The translations under genes were made by a program, and so were the position numbers. This document shows positions 1 to 5,642 of a stretch of 7,425 bases of DNA, in pieces. This DNA is from Flavobacteria bacterium RIFCSPLOWO2_12_FULL_31_7. Lineage in GTDB: Bacteria; Bacteroidota; Bacteroidia; Flavobacteriales; Flavobacteriaceae. How positions within the stretch are numbered: the first letter of the stretch is position 1; every line of letters begins with the position of its first letter. The stretch covers positions 1 to 7,425 of the forward strand of contig MGWJ01000099.1 in NCBI GenBank assembly GCA_001800945.1, read 5' to 3'. Under the pieces are notes generated by a model. The model worked only from the letters and a program-made list of their open reading frames with translations, was not told the DNA's origin and did not search any database.

Positions 1-65
1 AATACCACATGATAACACCACCAATTTAATTCCGTATTTAATTGGTGGTGTTATCATGTGGTATT
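1..65. repeat. 26-bp perfect inverted repeat at window end (probable fold-back artefact)
   Basis: Positions 1-26 are the exact reverse complement of 40-65, with a 13-nt interval between them. Three more pairs (28-30 with 36-38) follow one mismatch. The right arm is natural nhaA coding sequence: from 26 onward the frame reads LIPYLIGGVIMWYF, typical of NhaA. The left arm, read in the same frame, gives IPHDNTT, which does not look like the residues that normally precede this NhaA segment. The simplest reading is that the left arm is a folded-back copy of the right arm at the end of an assembled sequence. A real palindrome in the genome is less likely, but the sequence alone cannot exclude it. 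Confidence 0.85.
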
Positions 66-583
66 TTATGCTAAATTCTGGCGTTCATGCAACTATTACG
101 GGTGTTTTATTGGCTTTTGCGATTCCTTTTGGAAATGGTGGCGATAAATCAACTTCGTATATTTTACAACATTTTCTTCATAAACCAGTGGCATTTATCA
201 TTCTTCCAATTTTTGCCTTGGCGAATACTGCTATTGTGATGAGTGGAAGCATTTCGGAAATTCTGACAGAAAATTATAGTTTAGGAATTGCTCTTGGATT
301 AATTATTGGTAAGCCTTTAGGAATCTTTTTAATTACTTTTATTGCAGTGAAATTTGGTTTGTGTAAATTGCCTGGCGATTTAAATTGGAAATCGGTTTTA
401 GGTGTTGGGTTTTTAGGCGGAATTGGGTTTACGATGTCGATTTTTATTACTTTATTAGCTTTTGATAATGAAACCGTAATTAACAATGCTAAATTTATCA
501 TTCTACTTTCTTCATTAGTTGCTGGAGTTTTAGGATTTGTGTTTTTAAAAGCCACTTTGAAAGATTCGCATATTGAAGAATGA
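2..583 (+). CDS. nhaA: Na+/H+ antiporter NhaA, C-terminal half (5' end missing)
   Basis: This is the C-terminal part of an inner-membrane NhaA-type antiporter, which exports Na+ in exchange for H+ and supports pH and sodium homeostasis. The frame is open from the window edge. An ATG at 56 is internal, because the codons from 26 on already encode typical NhaA sequence (LIPYLIGGVIM). Family signatures counted from that Met are SGVHATITGVLLAF (residues 8-21), HKPVAFIILPIFALAN (42-57), LIIGKPLGI (82-90) and GGIGFTMSIFI. Lys86 in GKPLG matches the functionally important Lys300 of E. coli NhaA. The aspartates of the ion-binding site (Asp163/164 in E. coli) would lie in the missing N-terminal half. 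Four or five hydrophobic helices are visible. The TGA stop comes at the expected C-terminus. Codons 2-25 lie in the suspect fold-back arm and should not be trusted. Confidence 0.95.
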   Translation: MPHDNTTNLIPYLIGGVIMWYFMLNSGVHATITGVLLAFAIPFGNGGDKSTSYILQHFLHKPVAFIILPIFALANTAIVMSGSISEILTENYSLGIALGLIIGKPLGIFLITFIAVKFGLCKLPGDLNWKSVLGVGFLGGIGFTMSIFITLLAFDNETVINNAKFIILLSSLVAGVLGFVFLKATLKDSHIEE

Positions 584-707
584 AATTATTATTTGATTAA
601 ATGAAATTAGCCAGGAATTTTCGAATTTTTCGGATTAACTTTTCGATTTTATTTGAATTTTCATCAAAGATGTATTAATTTTTATGTTTCATTTTTTGAT
701 ATTTGAG

Positions 708-721
708 AATTCGTGGCAAAA
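708..721 (+). repeat. AATTCGTGGCAAAA motif, copy 1
   Basis: This 14-bp motif is repeated exactly at 815-828, 107 bp downstream in the same orientation. Its TTCGTGGCAA core also occurs on the minus strand upstream of ridA. From memory, similar strings are common between genes in Flavobacterium, so this is probably a piece of a dispersed intergenic repeat. Its function is unknown. Confidence 0.65.
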
Positions 722-814
722 TAAAAAAATAAAACAATTTGATAATTACAACCAACGAGATAAATTCAATTTTAATGATCCATAACCCTAAGGACGATTA
801 AAATAAAATTAATT

Positions 815-828
815 AATTCGTGGCAAAA
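815..828 (+). repeat. AATTCGTGGCAAAA motif, copy 2, just upstream of mgsA
   Basis: This is an exact second copy of the motif at 708-721. It ends 11 nt before the mgsA ATG, so it would lie in the mgsA leader if transcription starts upstream. It could be a leader element or only a dispersed repeat; the sequence does not decide. Confidence 0.65.
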
Positions 829-839
829 AATAGAAGAAG

Positions 840-1226
840 ATGAATAAAAAAATGGAAATAGCAGTAATTGCACACGATGGAAAAAAAGCTGATATGGTTC
901 AGTTTTTAAACAAAAACCACCAACTTTTGCTTAAAGAAAATATTAAAATTATTGCAACGGGTACAACTGGTGGAAAAGCGGAAGCCATAGGTATAAAAGT
1001 AAGAAAAATGCTAAGTGGTCCTTTAGGTGGCGATGCACAAATTGCAGCTAGAGTAGCAGAAGGTAAAACGAAAATGGTATTGTTTTTTAAAGATCCTTCA
1101 AGTAGTCACGCGCACGAACCGGATATTAATATGTTAATTCGTATTTGCGATGTGCATAACGTTCCATTAGCTACAAATGAAGCAACAGCACAAATGTTAT
1201 TGAATGCTTTATTGTTGGAGGAGTAA
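840..1226 (+). CDS. mgsA: methylglyoxal synthase (short form)
   Basis: This enzyme converts dihydroxyacetone phosphate to methylglyoxal and phosphate, a cytoplasmic bypass of lower glycolysis that relieves sugar-phosphate build-up. The 128-residue protein carries the family's active-site landmarks: AHD (His12-Asp13) and Lys16, the phosphate-binding ATGTTG (39-44), SGPLGGDAQ with catalytic Asp65 (Asp71 in E. coli), FFKDP with Asp85, and HEPD with His92 and Asp95 (His98 and Asp101 in E. coli). It is about 24 residues shorter than the 152-residue E. coli enzyme and lacks its C-terminal tail. I recall flavobacterial forms of similar length, so this is probably not a truncation. The start at 840 is chosen as the longest. 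A second ATG at 852 (MEIAVIAHD) fits the conserved N-terminus equally well. The gene stands alone and converges on ridA across a shared terminator. Confidence 0.95.
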   Translation: MNKKMEIAVIAHDGKKADMVQFLNKNHQLLLKENIKIIATGTTGGKAEAIGIKVRKMLSGPLGGDAQIAARVAEGKTKMVLFFKDPSSSHAHEPDINMLIRICDVHNVPLATNEATAQMLLNALLLEE

Positions 1227-1248
1227 TTTTTTCAGATTTATTCCACAA

Positions 1249-1284
1249 AAAAATCCTCAAGTTAAGATTAATATGAGGATTTTT
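1249..1284. terminator. bidirectional intrinsic terminator between mgsA and ridA
   Basis: AAAAATCCTCA (1249-1259) and TGAGGATTTTT (1274-1284) form a perfect 11-bp stem with a 14-nt loop. The right arm ends in five Ts for the plus strand. The A run at 1247-1253 gives seven Ts for the minus strand. It lies 22 nt after the mgsA stop and 17 nt beyond the ridA stop, between convergent genes, so it can serve both. The GC core of the stem is small (four pairs), as is common in AT-rich Bacteroidota. Confidence 0.8.
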
Positions 1285-1301
1285 AGATTAAGATAAATTG
1301 T

Positions 1302-1682
1302 TTATTTTATCGCTACTGCAGAAATTTCTACGTTTACATTTTTTGGTAAACACGCTACTTGTATGGTTTCTCTTGCTGGTGCGGTGGCTTCGTTAAAGTA
1401 AGAACCATAAACAGCGTTTATATTGGCGAAGTTTCCCATATCACTGATAAAAATAGAAACTTTTACTACGTTTTCAAAAGTCATTTCAGCGGCTGCTAAA
1501 ACTGCTTTTAAATTTTCCATCACTAATTTAGTTTCGTCTTCTATATTGTCTAAAACTAACTCGTTCGTGACTGGATTAATAGCAATTTGTCCAGAAGTGT
1601 ACAACGTGTTTCCAACTAATACTGCTTGGTTATATGGACCAATAGGAGCAGGTGCTTTTTCTGTAAATATTATTTTTTTCAT
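1302..1682 (-). CDS. ridA: RidA family reactive intermediate/imine deaminase
   Basis: RidA (YjgF/YER057c/UK114 family) hydrolyses reactive enamine/imine intermediates, such as 2-aminoacrylate released by PLP-dependent dehydratases, to ketoacids and ammonia, and so protects PLP enzymes. The 126-residue length is the family norm. Visible hallmarks are APIGPYNQAV near the N-terminus (Tyr17), TSGQIAINP (29-37), and the C-terminal signature PARETIQVACLPK...VEISAVA. Within it, Arg104 and Glu119 correspond to the substrate-binding Arg105 and Glu120 of E. coli RidA, and Cys111 lies in the same signature. It is a cytoplasmic protein, expected to be trimeric. It is co-directional with lptD upstream but separated from it by 147 bp with a repeat, so it is probably transcribed separately. 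The ATG start is clear because the family begins MKK-I-x-(T/S)-xxAP. Confidence 0.96.
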   Translation of the reverse strand: MKKIIFTEKAPAPIGPYNQAVLVGNTLYTSGQIAINPVTNELVLDNIEDETKLVMENLKAVLAAAEMTFENVVKVSIFISDMGNFANINAVYGSYFNEATAPARETIQVACLPKNVNVEISAVAIK

Positions 1683-1710
1683 GTTTCTTTAAGATACGAA
1701 GCGATTTTGT

Positions 1711-1738
1711 TTGCCACGAAGACACAAAGTCGCTAAGT
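1711..1738 (-). repeat. TTCGTGGCAA copy within an 8-bp-period degenerate repeat
   Basis: On the minus strand this segment ends in TTCGTGGCAA (1720-1711), matching the core of the two copies upstream of mgsA. On the plus strand three consecutive 8-mers are visible: CACGAAGA (1715-1722), CACAAAGT (1723-1730) and CGCTAAGT (1731-1738), with consensus CRCNAAGW. It lies 28 nt upstream of the ridA start and reads toward it. From memory it resembles abundant intergenic repeats of Flavobacterium; this was not searched. Confidence 0.6.
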
Positions 1739-1829
1739 TTTTTTTATTTGTTTATACTTGAATCTATATCCTTTTCTCTATTTTCTGTTTTTTTAAACTT
1801 TTACCTTATCCCTTTTTACTTGGCTCTTT

Positions 1830-4448
1830 TTAACGTAATGTTGGATCTGGTAATTTTCGTTTATCCCATTTGATATCGCTTAATATAGAAGATTTGATTC
1901 CAATGAAGAAATTCCAGTATGAATACACGCCAATTGGCACGATGCTAAAACTCATTCTCCAGCTTTCTAAATCTCTTTCAAAACGCAATTGTGTGAACGT
2001 AATTCCTTTTTTAGTAAAATCATATCCAGATGAAAATCCCATTCTCCATTTTATAGCTAAATCTACGTTTCCAGAAACCATTAACGAATTGGTTGTAATT
2101 TCTTTTTGATTTTCGTTATTACTATATGTTAATGAATAGGCTAAACGTAAATCCCAAGGAAATTTGAAATTATATAATTCGGTTTGTTGTTTTTTAGTAT
2201 CTTTTTTACCGAATAAACTTTGTTCTTGATTACCTAAATCTGTGGCAGAACCAAATAAATCGTCACTTCTTCCACCATTTTGAACGTTTTGCTTCGAACT
2301 TTTATCTGAACCAAAATCGTTACTAGTAACTGAATAGTTTAATGTAATGTTTGAACTTGTCATTCTGGCTAAACCGTTTCCGTTGCTTAGGCTAAATTCG
2401 TCAATTCTATTATTATTTTCATCTAAATCATAAGGGTCAAATTGTGCACCAAAATTTATTCCTAATTTATTATCAAACAACGAGGTTCCACCAATAAGAT
2501 TAATAGGTGATAATTTAAATTCTTTAGCAGATAAATTATATGCTGTTGAAAAGTTAAACTGATTTAACAACGATATTTTTTTAGTTTCTCCTTTTTTACT
2601 GGCTTTGTCTAAAACTTTAGCTTCTAATGTGTTGGCTAAACCAAAACCAATTGAATTCGAAGTTCCTAATCCAGGTGCACCTAATAATGTGTTTTCAAAA
2701 CGACTGTAGCTGTAATAATTTCCTAAATTATCTGTGTAATGATCATAATATTGTCCGAAACTTGGTGAATAACCATACGAAATACTCGGACGCATTAAAT
2801 GTCTGATAGCTTGAATTTTATTCGTTTCTTTAAAGGTATAGGTTCCGTAAATAGTTGTTCCAACACTTGTTGATAAATTATAAGTTCGGTACGAATCAAA
2901 TCCATTTTTTCTAATGCTTTCCACTTTATTTGTAGCGGTATTGAATACTTTTTCGTTGGTATTAAATACCCAATTTTCAGCGAATGAAGTTCCTGCCGTT
3001 ACACTAAAATGTTTAAAGACTTTAAAGTTCGTAGAGATAGGAATATTATGAGAAATTCCAGCTAAAGCGGTATCAAACATTTCTGATTTAAATAAGAATG
3101 ACTCGCTGGTTGAAATTCTATTTTCTCCTTTTAAACTGTATTGAAAGTTGATATTTTGAAATACTCCTTTTTTAATTCCATCTTGTTTTGCAAATGGAAA
3201 AATTCTGTCCACACTCGCATTAAATGAAGGTAACGTTAAGTTAACAATTTCTGTATTTGTATTTTGATTGTGAGTTACAGCAACTGCAAAGTTGACTAAC
3301 GGCACTGTAGGAACCGTTTTAGAATAACTAATAGAAGAACTTAAAGTGTTATTTAAATTAGCTCCAACATTAATTAAGTTCAAAGATTGACGGAAATATT
3401 TACTACTACCAAAGTTTACAGAAGATGAAAATCTAGAATTCGCAGAAGCCTTTGCATCTTGGGAGTGCGACCATTGAATGTTATACTGATTGGTTCTTGC
3501 ATAGCCCGGAAAACCTTTTTCACCTAAAACCTGATTTTCATATCTAAGTTGTACATTTCCATTATACTTATATCTTTTGGCATACGAAGTTTCAGTTCTT
3601 AAAGCATAACTTCCATTAGTATAATAATCTCCTAAAACGGCCAAATCATAATAATCGCTTAAAGCAAAATAATATCCACCATTTTGTAAGAAATAGCCTC
3701 GTTCATTATTTTGTCCAGGAGCAGGTATAATTACTCCAGAAGTATTTTTATTAGTCATGGGAAAAAAGGCAAACGGAACACCAATAGGAGTAGGTACATC
3801 AGCAATATACATGTGCGTTAATCCGGTAACAAATTTCTTTTTTGGAACCAATTTTGCTTTGTATGCTTTAAAATAATATTCTGGTTTTTCGATGTTCGTA
3901 GAGGTTGTAAAACGAGCATTCTGGAAAAAAATCACTGAATCATTTTCTCTTTTAGAAACTTCAGAATATAAAAACATTTCACCTTGTTTACTTTTCGTAT
4001 TCCAAATTTTCGCTTTACCGCTTTTGGTGTTAAAAACTATAGAGTCGGGCTCAATAATATTTTCTCCTTGTTTGAAATAAGGATACTGAATATATTTTCC
4101 AGTACTATCTTTTAATCGTCCAGCAGAAACAAGATTTTTTTCGTAATCCAAAACGATAATTCCTGACTTCAATTCGAAATCTATATAATGTAATTCGGCT
4201 TCATCATAAAGTGTTAACCTTTTTTTACGTTGGTCTAACCTTTCATAACCTTTTGCCTTACGGTTTACAATTCCTTCTAATAAAGGTTTTTTTGTGGAGT
4301 CTTTTTTTACTGTAGCTTTTGTAGCAACTAATTCATTTATATCTACTTTAACACTATCTTCAGGATTGGTGTTTTGAGAGTAAATTTCTGAATTACATGC
4401 AATTAGAAAAAAAAATAAAAAAACGATATGATTAATCTTTGTACTCAA
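1830..4448 (-). CDS. lptD: LPS-assembly outer-membrane protein LptD (Bacteroidota type)
   Basis: LptD is the outer-membrane beta-barrel that, with the lipoprotein LptE, inserts LPS into the outer leaflet. The 872-residue product has a hydrophobic leader (8-17), then a Lys/Asp-rich linker (30-80). An OstA/LptA-like periplasmic region follows (about 80-215), with phrases such as HYIDFELKSGIIVLDYEKN and DSIVFNTKSGKAKIWNTKS. The typical LptD junction comes next: VPTPIGVPFAFFPM (218-231) and SGVIIPAPG (237-245). The rest is a long barrel of alternating Tyr/Phe/Ser/Asn strands ending with WNFFIGIKSSILSDIKWDKR. A hydrophilic Ser/Asn/Gln-rich loop lies near 711-765. The start is TTG at 4448; no in-frame ATG lies between it and the upstream stop near 4527-4529. 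The only cysteine (Cys18) sits in LIAC, a lipobox-like site. The gene diverges from the amidases. Family assignment is firm; the start and the signal type are less so. Confidence 0.92.
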   Translation of the reverse strand: MSTKINHIVFLFFFLIACNSEIYSQNTNPEDSVKVDINELVATKATVKKDSTKKPLLEGIVNRKAKGYERLDQRKKRLTLYDEAELHYIDFELKSGIIVLDYEKNLVSAGRLKDSTGKYIQYPYFKQGENIIEPDSIVFNTKSGKAKIWNTKSKQGEMFLYSEVSKRENDSVIFFQNARFTTSTNIEKPEYYFKAYKAKLVPKKKFVTGLTHMYIADVPTPIGVPFAFFPMTNKNTSGVIIPAPGQNNERGYFLQNGGYYFALSDYYDLAVLGDYYTNGSYALRTETSYAKRYKYNGNVQLRYENQVLGEKGFPGYARTNQYNIQWSHSQDAKASANSRFSSSVNFGSSKYFRQSLNLINVGANLNNTLSSSISYSKTVPTVPLVNFAVAVTHNQNTNTEIVNLTLPSFNASVDRIFPFAKQDGIKKGVFQNINFQYSLKGENRISTSESFLFKSEMFDTALAGISHNIPISTNFKVFKHFSVTAGTSFAENWVFNTNEKVFNTATNKVESIRKNGFDSYRTYNLSTSVGTTIYGTYTFKETNKIQAIRHLMRPSISYGYSPSFGQYYDHYTDNLGNYYSYSRFENTLLGAPGLGTSNSIGFGLANTLEAKVLDKASKKGETKKISLLNQFNFSTAYNLSAKEFKLSPINLIGGTSLFDNKLGINFGAQFDPYDLDENNNRIDEFSLSNGNGLARMTSSNITLNYSVTSNDFGSDKSSKQNVQNGGRSDDLFGSATDLGNQEQSLFGKKDTKKQQTELYNFKFPWDLRLAYSLTYSNNENQKEITTNSLMVSGNVDLAIKWRMGFSSGYDFTKKGITFTQLRFERDLESWRMSFSIVPIGVYSYWNFFIGIKSSILSDIKWDKRKLPDPTLR

Positions 4449-4555
4449 ATCTATAAATACTATTTTTGTAAAAATTGGTTCAATTTTTGATGGGTCAAAC
4501 TTACGTATATTTTTTGTTAAATTTAATTATTTAGTAAAATTATAACTTAATTAAA
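4449..4555. promoter_or_regulatory. divergent intergenic region between lptD and the amidase genes
   Basis: This 107-bp AT-rich gap must hold or border promoters for both directions. Toward the amidases, TTTTTG (4511-4516), an 18-nt spacer and TAAAATTA (4535-4542) is a weak match to the Bacteroidota TTTG/TAnnTTTG pattern. On the lptD side, an exact TAnnTTTG match (TAGATTTG, minus strand 4453-4446) overlaps the TTG start codon. That would place transcription start inside the gene, so it may be chance. An 8-bp inverted repeat with a 3-nt loop (AAAAATTG 4470-4477, CAATTTTT 4481-4488) could be an operator or leader hairpin. All of these assignments are tentative. Confidence 0.35.
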
Positions 4556-5638
4556 ATGAAAAAAACGCTATTACTTATATTACTCTCTATATCAATCTTT
4601 TCTTATGCTCAAGAAAAGAAATTTAAACTTATTTTAGATGCTGGTCATGGAGGAAAAGATCCAGGAGCCCAAAAAAATGGTTGTACCGAAAAAGTTATTG
4701 CCCTAGATGTGGTTTTAAGAATTGGTAAAATTTTAGAAGCTTATCCAGAATTTGATATAAAATACACCAGAACAACAGATGTTTTTATTCCTTTACAAGA
4801 TAGAGCAAAAATAGCTAATGATTTTGAGGCAGATTTATTTGTTTCTGTACATTGTAATTCTTCTGTTTCTCCAAAACCTTATGGAGCAATGACATTAGTA
4901 ATGGGTTTATCTAGAACAGGAATGAATTTCGAAATTGCCAAAGCAGAAAATGCAGTAATTTCATTAGAGGAAGATTATAAAGAAAAATACGAAGGCTTTG
5001 ATCCCAATAATCCACATACTCAAATTGGATTGAAAATTATGCAAGAAGAAACTTTAATGCAAAGTATTGATTTTGCCAGCACGGTTCAAGGTTATTTTAA
5101 AAACTCTTTACAACGAAAAGATTTAGGAATGCACCAACAACCACTTTGGGTTTTAGATGCTACGGTTATGCCTGGTGTTTTAATTGAGTTAGGGTTTTTG
5201 AGTAATTTAGAAGAATCAAAATACATAAAATCTGAAGAAGGAAAATCTAATTTTTCTCAAATTATTGCCAGATCTATTATTGACTATAAAAACAATTTAA
5301 GAGGTACAAATACCGTTCCGAATGTTTTAGACATTAAAGAACCGATAATAGAAACGGAAGTTCTTTTGGTTTCATCAGATTCTTCAACAGTGGCTAATTC
5401 AACTACTATTACTCCAGTATCAATAGGTTCAGGTTATAAAGTTCAAATTAGTTTTAGTACTAAAAAACTAGAATTAACACCTGAAAATTTTAATGGTTTA
5501 AGTAATATTTCAGTTGCCGAAACTAATGGAGGTTACAAGTATTATTATGGAGAAGGAAGTATGGAAACTTGCAAGAAATTGTTAGCCGAAGCCAAATTAA
5601 AAGGATATAAAACTGCTTTTATAGTAGAATCAAAATAA
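4556..5638 (+). CDS. exported zinc N-acetylmuramoyl-L-alanine amidase (Amidase_3) with SPOR-like C-terminus, copy 1
   Basis: This enzyme cleaves the bond between MurNAc and the stem peptide in peptidoglycan, acting in the periplasm. A signal peptide spans residues 1-19 (MKKTLLLILLSISIFSYAQ). The Amidase_3 domain covers about 23-246: LDAGHGGKDPGA with zinc ligand His31, Glu45 (CTEK) as the second ligand, VSVHCN with His99, and LIELGFLSN with catalytic Glu211. Between His99 and Glu211 lies an insertion of the kind seen in Bacteroidota (VMGLSRTGMN... GFDPNNP ... IMQEE), probably covering the active site. A Ser/Thr-rich linker (about 250-292) leads to a SPOR-like domain (294-357: YKVQIS ... KYYYG ... 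KGYKTAFIV), which in other proteins binds denuded glycan strands at division sites. The gene is the first of a + strand run; only 4 nt separate it from its paralogue. All catalytic residues are present, so it should be active. Confidence 0.95.
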   Translation: MKKTLLLILLSISIFSYAQEKKFKLILDAGHGGKDPGAQKNGCTEKVIALDVVLRIGKILEAYPEFDIKYTRTTDVFIPLQDRAKIANDFEADLFVSVHCNSSVSPKPYGAMTLVMGLSRTGMNFEIAKAENAVISLEEDYKEKYEGFDPNNPHTQIGLKIMQEETLMQSIDFASTVQGYFKNSLQRKDLGMHQQPLWVLDATVMPGVLIELGFLSNLEESKYIKSEEGKSNFSQIIARSIIDYKNNLRGTNTVPNVLDIKEPIIETEVLLVSSDSSTVANSTTITPVSIGSGYKVQISFSTKKLELTPENFNGLSNISVAETNGGYKYYYGEGSMETCKKLLAEAKLKGYKTAFIVESK

Positions 5639-5642
5639 AGAA

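Larger units (their letters stand above)
584..839. other. AT-rich intergenic region between nhaA and mgsA
   Basis: This 256-bp stretch has no credible gene. It contains GAATTTTC-like repeats at 615-622, 623-631 and 655-662, and two copies of AATTCGTGGCAAAA at 708-721 and 815-828. A weak Bacteroidota-type promoter candidate for mgsA is TTTG at 738-741, then 19 nt, then TAAATTCA at 761-768. The latter is only a partial match to the TAnnTTTG -7 consensus. I see no strong terminator hairpin after nhaA. Confidence 0.6.

Noticed and set aside
1..65. Hairpin as a transcription terminator or regulatory stem-loop
   Set aside because: The right arm is nhaA coding sequence in the middle of the protein, there is no following T run, and the arm begins exactly at the sequence end, pointing to an artefact.
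274..555. Minus-strand open frame opposite nhaA
   Set aside because: It lies wholly inside the clear NhaA coding sequence and has no protein-like motif; it is a shadow frame.
684..785. Small + strand open frame of 33 codons between nhaA and mgsA
   Set aside because: It is AT-biased, has no recognisable motif, contains the intergenic repeat at 708-721 and overlaps the likely promoter area. Nothing supports translation.
840..1226. mgsA as a truncated pseudogene because it is shorter than the E. coli enzyme
   Set aside because: All active-site residues are present, the frame is clean, and a terminator follows closely. The short length fits what I recall of flavobacterial forms.
1423..1692. Plus-strand open frame opposite ridA
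   Set aside because: It is antisense to a full-length, well-conserved RidA and has no recognisable domain.
1870..2109. Plus-strand open frames opposite lptD (also 3892-4080)
   Set aside because: They lie inside the lptD coding region, are low in complexity, and lack any family signature.
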